Positions 38,401-45,092 of a stretch of DNA of 64,000 bases are shown here, piece by piece. Under the pieces are notes generated by a model, which was not told the DNA's origin, ran no database searches, and worked only from the letters and a program-made list of their open reading frames with translations. The DNA lies in the NCBI GenBank assembly GCA_037893225.1, contig JAZGUH010000117.1:1302001-1366000 (forward strand), in the 5' to 3' direction. Source of the stretch: Hippasteria phrygiana (lineage: Eukaryota; Echinodermata; Asteroidea; Valvatida; Goniasteridae). Every line of letters begins with the position of its first letter. Within the stretch, counting starts at the first letter, position 1. A program made the position numbers and the translations under genes.

Positions 38401-40541
38401 ACTTGTGAAAGGACTTGCAGGGACTCGACGACAGCTCTGAAACATGTGTCTTAAAAAGTGATGTCATGATGACGTTATCGAGTGTCAAATTACAATGAAT
38501 GTTTTTCTCATAGTTTTAATTTTAGTTCTGGTGTATGGCTTGTTTTTTCCCCCAGTGTGAAGTGCATTTATCTCATTGTGGCATCCAAGGCCAAGTAAAA
38601 ACCAAATTGTCTTTAGTGCCCTGCCCGCGTTTTGGAGGCTGCATATGTGTTTTTCGTTTTCTTTTGTTTTCTGCAAATGAAGAGGGTAAAATTCCCCCAG
38701 TCAGTCTGTTGTTTGTTTTGTTTTGTTTTGTTTTGTTTTAAATCAAATTGGTGGACTCCACTGTTGGCCGAAGCCATTTAGAAAAAAAATGAGGGTGGCC
38801 ATCTTTGAAAATACTGTCAGGCACGAACTTAAAATTGAAGTAAACAAAAATGTTTTCTCCTTTTTGAAAAACTAACAATTGTTAACAAACAGCTTGTTAC
38901 TATTACTTTTTATTACTGTTGTTCAAGTTGAATTTTGTCTTCCGTTGTGGATTGTGTGAAAGTTGAAAAGATGAAATTCTTAATTTCCATGAAAATGTTT
39001 TTATTGAAAGATGTCTTCTGTGTTATCCTCTCCCGCAGATTCCCAAAGGCACCTATTATCTTGGAGACACCGAAGAACCTATTGACTTCTCAGAAATGCG
39101 AAATGGCTCAGAGGTAAGTTCGAAGTTCATGAAATTTTATCATCAGTTATTGTGGAAAATAAAGAATGTTTGACGATTTTAATAATATACTAGTAGCTTT
39201 CTTGGTTGTGGTTGGGCTAAGCTGGACATTCTGTTTGTGTCGTCTGATGTTCTTTGTCCTCGTCTTCCCCTTCATCAGATCAGCTACAGCGTCAAGCCCG
39301 TCCAGTTGACCCTCCTGCGACTCATCTACTTCCAAGCCAAGCAGAACCTCACCTACCACTGCAGGAACTCTCACGCCGTAGCTGACCGCAAGGGTAGGAA
39401 CGGCAAGGCTCTGACCCTAGTGGGACCCAGCGATGTACGCATCAGCATCAAGAACATCAAGAACGACTTGCAGTATGACGTGGAAGGGGAAGACGGTTGT
39501 CGGGTAAAAAGCCTCTCTGTGTTGTTTTTTTTGGGTGGTCAGGTTGGTGCAGTGGTTATTGTCTTTATATCTACCTTTATAATGTCATGTGAGGTATATT
39601 GACTGTCACGTCTCTTGGCTGATTTGTACTGAGCAAGCAGATTGGCTGAGTAACAAGTTTTGGTACACAGCTCCTTGACATTGGTCCAAGCTAAGTTAGC
39701 CATGTCAAGCTTTAAAAGAAAAATAATCTTCATTAGCTCCAAGCTCCACCTCTAAAAGTAGGTTGCTGTGTTTCGTTTCTCTTGCTTTGAAGCCAACGTG
39801 CATATTAACATAGCACCAGTCATTCAATTCATAGGAAGTGCTGTGAAAATATTTAATCAGAAAAGAATGTGTCGGTGTCATTTTGTTAGCATTGGCTCTG
39901 TTGAGGAGGGGAGGTGACAGGCAAAATCACAAACAAAATGAAAAAATGTGAAAAGTTGACGGGAAAGGGGTTACAACCAGTGTTCTAGCCAGGGTGAAAT
40001 TAAAACGGTGGGGTATTTTCCCCGGAATGGACAATGCGAGTGTGGAGTGCGAAGCCCTTACGGTGTGGGGTCCGGGGTCCACTTAAGGGCCCTGAACATT
40101 TTGTGATTCTAGATGCTCTGTGGTGCAATCTGAGGCACTTCCTGGCCACTTTCCCCTGACTTTTTTGAGCAAAATTTTTAAAGATTATATAGGCAAAATG
40201 TAGGATTCAAACGTAGTGGGTGCTAGCGCTATTTAATGCCTGGCTAGAACACTGGTTACAACCAGTTGTGAAGTCAGTGGTAGAACTATCAATTTCTGAA
40301 AAATATGCCACATTTGGATAGCCTACTGATGTCACAACATATTTGAAATGTGTTTAATTGTTACTGTGCCATCTGTCTTTTTCCTCACCCACAGATGCAT
40401 GATGATAACTGGCGAGAGACCACGGTTTCCTACACCACCAAGAAGACGGAGCGTCTACCTCTCGTGGACTTTGCTGTGACAGACGTCGGCCGAAGCAACC
40501 AACAATTTGGTGTGGAAGTCGGCCCTGTCTGCTTCTCATAG
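1678..40541 (+). CDS. Fibrillar collagen alpha chain, 3' part of gene (41 exons, 5' end outside window)
   Basis: Secreted procollagen chain that trimerises through its C-propeptide and forms extracellular fibrils. Visible product: 771 residues of perfect Gly-X-Y in exons 1-34, one more triplet (GAL), a telopeptide of about 25 residues and a C-propeptide of about 233 residues. Every helical exon starts with a complete Gly codon and is 45, 54, 72, 99 or 108 bp, flanked by AG and GT, the known ancestral fibrillar-collagen exon pattern. If the helix has the usual 338 triplets, 80 triplets plus the N-propeptide lie upstream; no further exon is visible in 1-1677. Only four GPP triplets occur (exons 12, 17 and two in 34). 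RGD occurs in exons 11 and 21. The C-propeptide has seven of the usual eight cysteines. A vertebrate-type clade A chain is the closest architecture; the exact echinoderm orthologue (1-alpha, 2-alpha or 5-alpha) cannot be told without the N-propeptide. Confidence 0.97.
1898..2345 (+). repeat. Interspersed repeat, copy 1 (carries MITE copy A)
   Basis: Left part GAAATCACCCAATACAAGG and right part GAGGTGGTAGGGTTGGCGAC match the copy at 4283-4565. The limits are approximate. Confidence 0.6.
1929..2151 (+). mobile_element. TTAA-flanked MITE (piggyBac-like ends), copy A
   Basis: Starts TTAACCCCTTG and ends CAAGGGGTTAA; 223 bp including both TTAA. It interrupts an older interspersed repeat whose uninterrupted paralogue at about 4314 shows CTAA at the junction, so this is a real insertion at a TTAA-type target. 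Confidence 0.75.
2582..2773 (-). repeat. Repeat B, copy 1
   Basis: Reverse complement of 47915-48106 over its whole length (e.g. GTCCTAGGTCCACGATTG). A third, diverged copy lies at 52203-52382. No coding potential seen. Confidence 0.65.
4283..4565 (+). repeat. Interspersed repeat, copy 2 (carries a different insertion)
   Basis: Collinear with copy 1 but lacks the TTAA element. Instead it has about 110 extra bases between CCTGGGTTCAG and ATCTAAATACAGG (about 4412-4520), containing inverted ATTGAAGG / CCTTCAAT ends, probably another small MITE. Confidence 0.6.
5111..5340 (+). mobile_element. Fold-back MITE, copy 1 (one end recognisable)
   Basis: AGCTGGCCAAACGTTTCAAA followed by CTTTCTCAAAGGCAAATGA and the AAACAAACATGTAGGA block matches the complete copy at 20207-20434. 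The right end is not clear. Confidence 0.6.
7727..7800 (+). mobile_element. tRNA-derived SINE fragment
   Basis: AGGTCGCAGGTTCAAATCTC has a B-box and is followed by a CTTTCATTGTTTACT tail, as in the copy at 23776-23935. Confidence 0.5.
8073..14312 (+). CDS. Collagen helix exons 7-13
   Basis: Exons: 8073-8126 (54), 9517-9561 (45), 10556-10609 (54), 11280-11333 (54), 12094-12201 (108), 13437-13535 (99), 14214-14312 (99). All are in phase 0 with intact Gly-X-Y. Exon 11 is a double-length 108-bp exon and contains GARGDAG, an RGD tripeptide in helical context. Exon 12 carries one of only four GPP triplets. Exon 9 ends with GAG, so the Y residue is itself glycine and is followed by the next exon's Gly. 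Confidence 0.95.
9594..9814. mobile_element. MITE with AATAAGCCAGTTCGG ends, copy 1
   Basis: 221 bp. Left end AATAAGCCAGTTCGGTATCT; the right end is its inverted copy (CCGAACTGGCTTATT); 22 of 23 terminal bases pair. Starts 32 bp after exon 8. Confidence 0.75.
11636..11857 (+). mobile_element. TTAA-flanked MITE, copy B
   Basis: 222 bp, TTAACCCCTTGAG to CGTACGCAAGGGGTTAA, in intron 10. Shares the internal block TGGATTGAAACTGCACAAAC and GCAGCCAAGCGAACCGCT with copies C and D. Confidence 0.75.
12286..12576. mobile_element. hAT-like MITE, copy 2 (291 bp)
   Basis: CAGGGGTTAGATT at the left end and AATCTCACCCCTG at the right end form 13-bp inverted repeats. It is collinear with the copy at 1240-1530 in the same orientation and lies in intron 11, directly followed by a minus-strand copy of the 200-bp repeat A. 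Confidence 0.7.
12590..12788 (-). repeat. Repeat A, diverged minus-strand copy
   Basis: Contains TCTCCGAGGACAAGAGAAG and GGGAAGTACGAC, the reverse complement of repeat A. Confidence 0.6.
12831..12980 (-). mobile_element. tRNA-derived SINE family 1, minus-strand copy
   Basis: The reverse complement reads AGGTTGGTGTCATAGTT, a B-box region and ATTGGGTTTTCAATCCCTAC, matching the full copy at 35126-35424. Confidence 0.65.
13821..14127 (+). mobile_element. tRNA-derived SINE family 2
   Basis: tRNA-like head: A-box-like TGGCCTAGTTGTTTGGAG and B-box GGGTTCGAGTG. It ends in an A-rich tail preceded by CTCGAGTGGCCCTTGGCCTTG, which resembles the 3' end of the LINE fragment at 26392-26616. Confidence 0.6.
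14440..14530 (-). mobile_element. tRNA-derived SINE head, minus strand
   Basis: The reverse complement has TGGCTATATTGGTAGAGC (A-box) and TGGGTTCTAATCC (B-box) at tRNA spacing. Confidence 0.5.
14889..22764 (+). CDS. Collagen helix exons 14-22
   Basis: Exons: 14889-14942, 15441-15494, 16465-16518, 17331-17384, 18950-19003, 20490-20543 (all 54 bp), 21309-21416 (108), 21870-21923 (54), 22711-22764 (54). All are phase 0 and uninterrupted. Exon 21 contains GSRGDSG, an RGDS sequence. Exon 17 has a single GPP. The acceptor of exon 15 is preceded by about 240 bp of degenerate TCTTATCTC-type pyrimidine repeat. Confidence 0.95.
15198..15439 (+). repeat. Degenerate TCTTATCTC pyrimidine-rich repeat before exon 15
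   Basis: About 240 bp of TATCTCTTATCTC-like units running straight into the CAG acceptor of exon 15. Confidence 0.85.
17644..17859. mobile_element. MITE with AATAAGCCAGTTCGG ends, copy 2
   Basis: 216 bp and collinear with 9594-9814, including the shared block CGGGATAAAATGTCATTGTG. Lies in intron 17. Confidence 0.75.
19111..19257. mobile_element. Short inverted-repeat element in intron 18
   Basis: CCAAAATCACATCC at 19111-19124 and its exact complement at 19244-19257 bound 147 bp. AATCACATCC also recurs just outside at about 19315. Confidence 0.4.
19718..20074 (-). mobile_element. tRNA-derived SINE family 3, minus strand
   Basis: Reverse complement: TGTCGTGGCCTTTAGG (A-box region), then GTGGGTTCGAACCCAG (B-box), a 300-bp body and an (ATT)n-type tail near 19720. 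Confidence 0.65.
20207..20434. mobile_element. Fold-back MITE, copy 2 (complete)
   Basis: About 30-bp terminal inverted repeats containing GCTGGCCTGACGTTTCGAAC and its complement, one mismatch seen. A further palindrome GGGATGGGAAAGGACAGCTGTCC lies near the right end. Ends 55 bp before exon 19. Confidence 0.75.
23009..31373 (+). CDS. Collagen helix exons 23-30
   Basis: Exons: 23009-23062 (54), 24143-24250 (108), 27007-27060 (54), 27983-28036 (54), 28385-28492 (108), 28707-28814 (108), 29439-29546 (108), 31320-31373 (54). All are phase 0. Exons 27-29 are three consecutive 108-bp exons separated by short introns (214 and 624 bp). Exon 25 carries GPSGILGAF, a collagenase-site-like sequence. Exon 24 has GPQGIRG, also similar to the vertebrate site but 33-36 residues further N-terminal. 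Exon 29 contains GGQGER, similar to GxxGER integrin motifs. Confidence 0.95.
23076..23182 (+). repeat. 25-bp tandem repeat in intron 23
   Basis: Four copies of CTCTGACTTTCCCTGTCTGT plus CGTGC, differing only by C/T at one site, beginning 14 bp after the exon 23 donor. Confidence 0.9.
23520..23635 (+). mobile_element. tRNA-derived SINE, truncated copy
   Basis: CATGGTCAAATCCCGCTTCT plus the TTTTCTTTGTTCACTTTGAA tail repeat the 3' part of the complete copy 250 bp downstream. Confidence 0.55.
23776..23935 (+). mobile_element. tRNA-derived SINE family 4
   Basis: The head is strongly tRNA-like (GATAGCTCATTTGGTAGAGT A-box; GGTTCAAATCC B-box at 23828-23838; closing CTCCTGCCA), but it carries a repeated tail shared with 23520 and 7727, so it is a SINE and not a tRNA gene. 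Confidence 0.65.
26115..26290. mobile_element. Small MITE in intron 24
   Basis: AATTGACCTATCG at the left is inverted at the right as CGATAGGTCAGTT (12 of 13 pair). 176 bp. No second copy recognised. Confidence 0.45.
26392..26616 (+). pseudogene. 3' end of a non-LTR retrotransposon reverse-transcriptase ORF
   Basis: Encodes [20 protein letters not shown] and [14 protein letters not shown], the VWNSLP...FKxxLxxYL ending common to many LINE polyproteins. The ORF ends at the TTGTTAAAAAAAAAATAC tail. The 5' part is absent, typical of a truncated insertion. Lies in intron 24. Confidence 0.6.
27591..27786 (+). repeat. 13-bp minisatellite in intron 25
   Basis: Fifteen identical copies of ATTCAGCAAGAAT. 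Open in two frames only because 13 is not a multiple of 3 and the unit lacks stops. Confidence 0.95.
29711..31276. mobile_element. 1.57-kb hAT-like element with internal minisatellite
   Basis: Ends TTAGGGTTGCAAA / TTTGCAAGCCTAA (12 of 13 pair). Flanks GTGTGTAA and GTGTGTCT look like an imperfect 8-bp target duplication. Both ends contain GTGGAAAGTTTCC. Internal DNA is AT-rich without an ORF. Lies in intron 29. Confidence 0.65.
31081..31238 (+). repeat. 12-bp minisatellite inside the hAT-like element
   Basis: About 13 copies of CCGGGAAACTTT with almost no variation. The unit resembles the element's subterminal GGAAAGTTTCCACCGGGAA. Confidence 0.9.
31455..31760 (-). mobile_element. Possible SINE, minus strand
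   Basis: The reverse complement contains TTCTGGGTTCGAATCCAAAC, a B-box. The rest of the head is not clear. Confidence 0.35.
32398..34985 (+). CDS. Collagen helix exons 31-34, with K930-equivalent cross-link lysine
   Basis: Exons: 32398-32451 (54), 32999-33052 (54), 34079-34150 (72), 34914-34985 (72). Exon 31 encodes GHKGWG. Its lysine is followed by exactly 84 residues to the end of the helix (15+18+24+24+3), the same distance as K930 of human alpha1(I), where the vertebrate sequence is GIKGHR. Exons 33 and 34 are 72 bp (8 triplets), outside the common 54-bp series. Exon 34 ends the helix with only two GPP triplets followed by GRA GAP. Confidence 0.94.
33166..33206 (+). repeat. (TATG)n microsatellite
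   Basis: TATG repeats grading into TA repeats, intron 32. Confidence 0.85.
33538..33562 (+). repeat. Poly-G tract in intron 32
   Basis: About 25 consecutive G. Confidence 0.9.
33929..33968 (+). repeat. (AAAT)n microsatellite
   Basis: About ten AAAT units, intron 32, 110 bp before exon 33. Confidence 0.85.
35126..35424 (+). mobile_element. tRNA-derived SINE family 1, full copy
   Basis: A-box TGGCGCAGTGG (35134-35144), B-box GGTTCGATTCC (35177-35187), a body with GATTGGGTTTTCAGTCCC, and an (AAT)n tail ending at 35424. Lies in intron 34. Confidence 0.75.
35650..36313 (+). CDS. Helix end and C-telopeptide exons 35-36
   Basis: Exon 35 (35650-35670) is a 21-bp microexon encoding the last triplet GAL plus SYSG. 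Exon 36 (36248-36313, 66 bp) encodes a Tyr/Gly/Ser-rich telopeptide that includes [11 protein letters not shown]. The telopeptide lysine lies close to the position of the lysyl-oxidase lysine in vertebrate C-telopeptides (EKAHDGG). Both exons are phase 0 with donor GTAAGT. A tRNA-derived SINE starts 14 bp after exon 36. Confidence 0.9.
36328..36607 (+). mobile_element. tRNA-derived SINE family 5
   Basis: A-box TGGTCCAATGG (36338-36348), perfect B-box GGTTCGAACCC (36374-36384). The tail GTGAAGTGCTTTGAGACC resembles LINE-type 3' ends. Starts 14 bp after exon 36. Confidence 0.7.
37299..37455 (+). CDS. Exon 37: tolloid-type cleavage site, coiled coil, start of COLFI domain
   Basis: Opens [11 protein letters not shown], aligning with the BMP1/tolloid C-proteinase site of vertebrate procollagens (YYRA before DDANV). 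Next comes a heptad-like stretch, [14 protein letters not shown], matching the short trimerising coiled coil. Then [11 protein letters not shown] gives COLFI cysteines 1 and 2. The exon ends with one base of a split Gly codon (phase 1) and donor GTGAGT. Confidence 0.95.
37731..37834 (+). CDS. Exon 38: COLFI domain, variant Ca2+ / interchain-cysteine loop
   Basis: Completes the split Gly and reads [19 protein letters not shown]. In vertebrate chains this loop is DPNQGCxxDAIKVxC: two Asp, an Asn, a Gln and a Cys bind Ca2+, and that Cys (number 3) makes interchain disulfides. Here the Asp residues remain, but Asn-Gln-Gly-Cys is replaced by Ser-Gly-Gly-Ala. Cysteines 4 and 5 are present. NATC gives a possible extra N-glycosylation site. 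Donor GTGAAT. Confidence 0.95.
38709..38738 (+). repeat. (TTTTG)n microsatellite
   Basis: Five to six TTTTG units in intron 38. Confidence 0.8.
39039..39113 (+). CDS. Exon 39: COLFI domain, IPKGTYYLG segment
   Basis: 75-bp phase-0 exon, 25 residues, starting [14 protein letters not shown] and ending NGSE. It corresponds to the variable stretch between cysteine 5 and the QLTFLRLL motif in vertebrate C-propeptides (IPxKxWYxxKxxK). It includes an NGS sequon. Donor GTAAGT. Confidence 0.93.
39279..39503 (+). CDS. Exon 40: COLFI core with conserved N-glycan
   Basis: 225-bp phase-0 exon. It encodes [21 protein letters not shown], here split as [11 protein letters not shown] and QNLTYHC, matching vertebrate QLTFLRLMS and QNITYHC, so the near-universal glycosylation sequon is kept. 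It then carries cysteine 6, a VGPSDVRI strand and EDGC (cysteine 7). The donor is the weaker GTAAAA. A SINE fragment begins 36 bp downstream. Confidence 0.95.
39539..39570 (+). mobile_element. SINE family 1, 5' fragment
   Basis: TCAGGTTGGTGCAGTGGTTA matches the head of 35126-35424. Only about 30 bp is present. Confidence 0.5.
40395..40541 (+). CDS. Exon 41: C-terminal end of COLFI domain and stop
   Basis: Begins [17 protein letters not shown], equivalent to vertebrate SHTGAWGKTVIEYKTTK. It continues with [13 protein letters not shown] and ends [12 protein letters not shown] followed by TAG; GPVCF(L) is the canonical end of fibrillar procollagens and supplies cysteine 8. The whole C-propeptide is about 233 residues, close to the usual 245. 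Confidence 0.97.
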   Translation: MHDDNWRETTVSYTTKKTERLPLVDFAVTDVGRSNQQFGVEVGPVCFS

Positions 40542-41590
40542 ACACCCGGCACTCGGTGCAGACTCCATAGCAGTTTAAGCTTAATTTGCAAATGGCATTC
40601 ATTCATAGGGAAGACTTTTTGATAGGATAATTGCACAAGCACATTCTTTCTGCATGGAGTTGCACTTTTAAAAACTGCTTTTAAATCTAACAACAGCTCT
40701 AGTTTGTTGGAGCCATTGATTAATCTTTTTATTTTAACGGAGCTTGTTACTAAACTGAAAAATCTGGATGAATTTTGTTTTCATGTGATTGTACTTTTTT
40801 GACAGGATTTCCAGGAACCAACATTTTCAAAATGTTTTTAATGGTGCTTGTGATTATGGAAAGAAGAAATAAATGCCGGAAGTGGTTTGTGGTGTTGCTA
40901 CTTTAAAGTCTAAACAAGTTTGTCAACTTTTCAAGCATTTGCCAAAACTGAAAAGCCATTTCCAAACTGGTGTAATTTTATCCTAGCTTATTTTCTCTTT
41001 ACTGTTCACAAAAATTAATCAACCAGTTAACGGAATAGATTTTTTTTGTTATGTCAGCTAATTATTTTTTATTTAAACTCCTATTTTGGAACCACAAATA
41101 TAGAATGTTCTGATGACAGAACGATTTGGAGTCCCATGTAGTGTATTTGATTGGTTAAGTGGGGGAAAAAAACATGGGAGTGAAGTCATTTTTAGTTTTG
41201 TGAAGACCAGTTTGAGCAGCATTCTTAAGGACCAAACTTAATGCCATTCTCTGAACAATAAACTTCTGTTTGTCTTTAGTTTGAGCCTGTACATCGTAGC
41301 TATTGCGTTTCATTACTTGCCCCTTAAATGCTCATATCCAAAGATATGCCTTTAGTTATAAAAATATAGCCAAAGATTGATGCATCCTTTGTGCTTTTAC
41401 TTTCAAAATCAATTTTATATATGTTAGACTCGAGTATTTCAAACACATTCATTTTGTGTGTGTCCGTGAACGAAAATGTTATACCAACATTTATACTTCA
41501 TTCCTTCATATTCTCTGCGTTTTATATTGTTTCAGTATTTGTTTTAAGAATTTTGAGTTAATAAAGCTTCCCTATGTCATAATGGTGTCC
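40542..41590 (+). promoter_or_regulatory. 3' UTR and candidate polyadenylation signals of first collagen gene
   Basis: AATAAA hexamers occur at 40868-40873, 41257-41262 and 41560-41565. The second is followed by GT-rich sequence (TTCTGTTTGTC) and the third by a TG-rich stretch, so alternative 3' ends are possible. No ORF or repeat interrupts this interval. The active site cannot be chosen from sequence alone. Confidence 0.6.
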
Positions 41591-42518
41591 ACTGTCATGA
41601 CTTCATTTCTTCTCTTGATTTTCTCGGACTTCAGCCAAATGTTTTTAGCCTAGCAACTTTTCTAGAGCGTGTTGGTGGACAACAGGCATGCTTTATCAAT
41701 AGACAATGTCAAAGATATTGCAGATACTGACTGACGCCAATATTGTTGCGGGCAATATTGCAATTTATGCGATTCTAGTTGAACCTGAAACATTAACTTT
41801 CCAACTCGACATTGGTTGGAAGGGATTTTTTTAAACACTTGCAGCACGTCCACCCTGGTCCATCCAGTTCTGCATCTATTACACTTAGAGAAGTGACCTT
41901 AATTAAAATGCTACGTTTAAAGTATGTGGGTTGCAACATTAGTTGTTATTCTTTTTTCTTTTTTTTAATACCCAAGGCCCCCCCCCCCACACACACACAC
42001 ACACATACACACCCATACATGTGCACCAATGCACATTGAGGACATACTTGGTATTCTATCAAATAGAGGCCATTTCTATCATGCGAGTGTTGTCTATCAA
42101 ATTGAGGACACCATACAAAAAATGGCATGTTTGTGAGAAATAGAGGCCCTTTAGGCGTATGACATCATGTCTTATCATTTGATTCCCGATATTGTCTTTC
42201 TGTACGTAAAGGTACTTCATGTCCTATTTTAATAACTTATTTCAACAGATTATCGTGCTCAACTGATGGTCATTGTTCTAATCCAAATAGGCACGAGACT
42301 ATTAATTGCCTCCCAGCCAGCGCACAAGATGGCCTCAATATGATACATGTCTGATGGCTTTCGTAATATCTTCTGAAATCAGTGAGCATCCCTAGCTACA
42401 AACTGTATGTGGTGCACACTTTGCATTGCTTAAGTGGTTGCCTGTATTGAGCAACTGTGAGCACTAATTCTGTTCCGACAAACCTTTTGAGTGTTCGTTC
42501 ACAAGGCCAAGAATACCC
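41591..42518. other. Convergent intergenic region
   Basis: Between the 3' ends of the first collagen gene (+) and the recombinase-like gene (-). Only a poly-C/(CA)n tract is recognised. Confidence 0.6.
41980..42012 (+). repeat. Poly-C followed by (CA)n
   Basis: C run then CA repeats downstream of the first collagen gene. Confidence 0.85.
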
Positions 42519-42775
42519 TTAACGTTCACTAGAACGGCCATAGAGCTTCATTGTGTTCCTGCAAAAGTCTTTAATGTTCCTCCACGTTCGAGTCTGAAGT
42601 GCCACAGGACAGCTTGCTTCAATGTCACATTTGCCAGGAAGTGTCCTCATCAAGAAGAATCTCTGTAAGCCCTCCGTGACGTCTCTCTTCTCCCGTGTAG
42701 TCCAGGGACGCGGCTTCACTCGTCTAGATATTGGAGGTGGCCGACTACTGGATGGGACACTGGTATCACACGATC
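42519..42775 (-). CDS. Exon 3 of the recombinase-like gene: SANT/Myb-like C-terminus
   Basis: The acceptor TTATAG at 42776-42781 (read on the minus strand) is the only one tested that restores frame: the single A left by exon 2 plus GA makes an Arg codon. The product is Ser/Pro-rich, then KPRPWTTREKRDVTEGL, KCDIEASC and LQTRTWRNIKDFCRN. The tryptophan spacing and basic helix recall a SANT/Myb-type DNA-binding fold, though only loosely. Confidence 0.7.
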
Positions 42776-45058
42776 CTATAACGCACAGAAAACATGAGAA
42801 TTAAGGCACTTAATCCTTCACTGTTGGCGCAGCCACCTTATACAGACAGCCAGACTGACAAATGGAGACAGAAAGACAGACGAATACAGCCAAACAGACG
42901 GACCAAAACAACTTACTTCTATCACTGGAATCATCATTCGAGTCGCAGTAGTCTGAGGTATCGCTGCAGTCCTCATCAGTTGTGAAGCCTTCTGCGAATA
43001 TACAAAGAAATGATCAATGCATTTTTGGAGGGCAAGTTTGCCATTTCATTCGGGAGGGGGGGGGGGAGAATATAGGGGGAAGGGGTGCAGGGAGGGAGAC
43101 AGGCATTAGGGGAGGGGTTAATGGGGCATGGGGGAGGTTGTATAAACGGCGAGATATTTACCTCCAGTCACATGTAACTCTTGCAGTGATTTGCCATGCT
43201 GGGATGCCAAGTTGCCCCTCTCCAAGCTCAGGAACAGTCGTGACAGTTGGGTGACCCTCTGGACAGTATCTGGCAACTGGTAGTATTCACGATGGACCCG
43301 CAAATCATGACCCATGAAATCTGCAAGTGTCTCCAGCTGATGTTCCTTCAAGGCAAGAATCTGTGATGCGGTCGCTACATGTTTCCGAAGTTTGGTAGAG
43401 CGGATGCTGTTGGCATTCTCAAGGCCTGCTTCAGTTGCATATGCTCGGAGACAGTCACTTCCTCGTATATGGCCCGGGCCCCCATAACAACACCGTGCAA
43501 ACAAGTAACGATTATCCTGTGCTACTCCCGCTTCAATTCTCTTGGCAACCAATGCATTCAACCAGGTCATCGCCTCAGTGCTCAGAAGTACCGGAACAGT
43601 TCTTCCCCTCTTACCGACAATTTCAACAACTTTGAACATTTTGCATAGATGCCTTTCTATATCAGTGAGCACACAGTCCCTATTGACAACAGCTGCACTG
43701 TGCTTGGTGAAATCCTCCACCGTCATCTTGGAAACCTCCCCCTGCCTTCTGCGGTTGAACATAATGAGGTGGCAAAGTGTGACCTCATTCAATTTCTTCC
43801 AAGGTGCTCTTATTCGTTTCCCCCGGGCAGCTTTAAGGCTTTGGAATTCTCTGTCACCAACGTCATGGATGAACGACGACATTTTGACCACATCAGCATT
43901 TGTTGGGAGAATGACAGGTTTGTTACGCTTTCCTTGGTGAAGTGTTCTGTGCGCGTGGGTGGAAACACTTTCTTGCCATTTCATTTCACACAACTGCAGA
44001 AACTGTTCGGCTTCTTCGGCTTTCTGATTTAGACCACACTCTAGAGCATTTCCTTTGACTATCAGGGCACACTTCTTGATGGAATGTCCAATCTTCAGTG
44101 CTAGAGATGGAACATGATACAACTGGTCGACTTCACTGAATCCTGCAATATCACGAACGGCAGTGACTATGTCGTTGAGGCGGTGGGGATGCACAAATGC
44201 CTCAAGTGTTGCATTTGGTTGGTTGGTGTTTTTTCGCAATTGGATGACAAGACGACCCAATTCCCTGACTTTGTTTCGGATGTAGCCATGTTGACCTATG
44301 TCGTGGCCAAGTTTCAGGTATTCACATTTGGCCACTTTGATAATCAGTGGATCGTTCCGGACTACTAGAGCCACATCATCTCTCTTCATCGGACTTAGAA
44401 CCTGGTTCAACTTGAAAGAGACTCCAGCAGGGGGAGGTTTTAATAAATCACTCTTGTGAGCTACACGTCCGCGCACACGACTTGTCCTGCTGTTATTATT
44501 CTGTGCAGGGAGGGCAGGCTTCAGTGGGCACTGGTGTCTCCAAAGATCGCTACGTACATAATAGCAAAAACAATATATGCACGGTCCATAGGCATGTGGA
44601 TCTGCTTTATGATTGGGCCTATATCCTACAATGAGAACACCCTCACCCTGTCGAAGGACTTGGCAGTTGTGCCTGTGATTGCCAACATTGCGTATTTTCA
44701 ACAGAAGATTTTTCCGTGCACTACGGTCGGTCTCAGAGGCAATCTCTACAACTTCTCTTTCTTCCTTATGACAAGACTGGAGATGACGGGGCAACTTGGA
44801 CTGAGGTTCATCACAGTAAAAACAAAAGTGTTTCTTGTCCCATTTTCTTTGACCACCCACATTACTTGTCTGCATGACTGTCACACCACAGTCCTCAGTA
44901 GGTTGTACTTCGTCAGGTGACCTGTGTGACTCGTCAGTGAGGCAAGTATGACATGCCGCGGCTGGCTGGCCACCGTCATCCTTGCAGCTGGTCTTGGGGC
45001 AGACACACCTCAAAGGAGCAGAACTACTGCACTGTGGGTCACATGATGGTAGCGCCAT
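42519..45058 (-). CDS. Zinc-finger / tyrosine-recombinase-like protein with C-terminal SANT-like segment, 3 exons
   Basis: Exons on the minus strand: 45058-43162 (1897 nt, donor GTAAAT), 42991-42917 (75 nt, donor GTAAGT), 42775-42519 (257 nt, ends TAA). The phases fit exactly, giving 742 residues. Near residue 80: CFYC...HLQSCH, a C2H2-like finger; near 160: CIYC...WRHQC. The C-terminal third has recombinase-like boxes: RRRQGEVSKM (first Arg), TKLRKHVAT (box II Arg; the usual His of HxxR is Thr here), then GHDLRVHREYY (His and candidate nucleophile Tyr). An acidic linker (exon 2) leads to exon 3, with RPWTTREKRDV and RTWRNIKDFCRN. I recall similar architectures in uncharacterised fish and invertebrate proteins; the link to Crypton/DIRS recombinases is inferred from the boxes. 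A TAG directly precedes the ATG and sits in a good acceptor context (pyrimidine tract, TTAG), so the start may also be the first codon of a 3' exon. Confidence 0.8.
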
Positions 45059-45092
45059 CTAACAATAAGGACAGAAAATGATTACATATATT

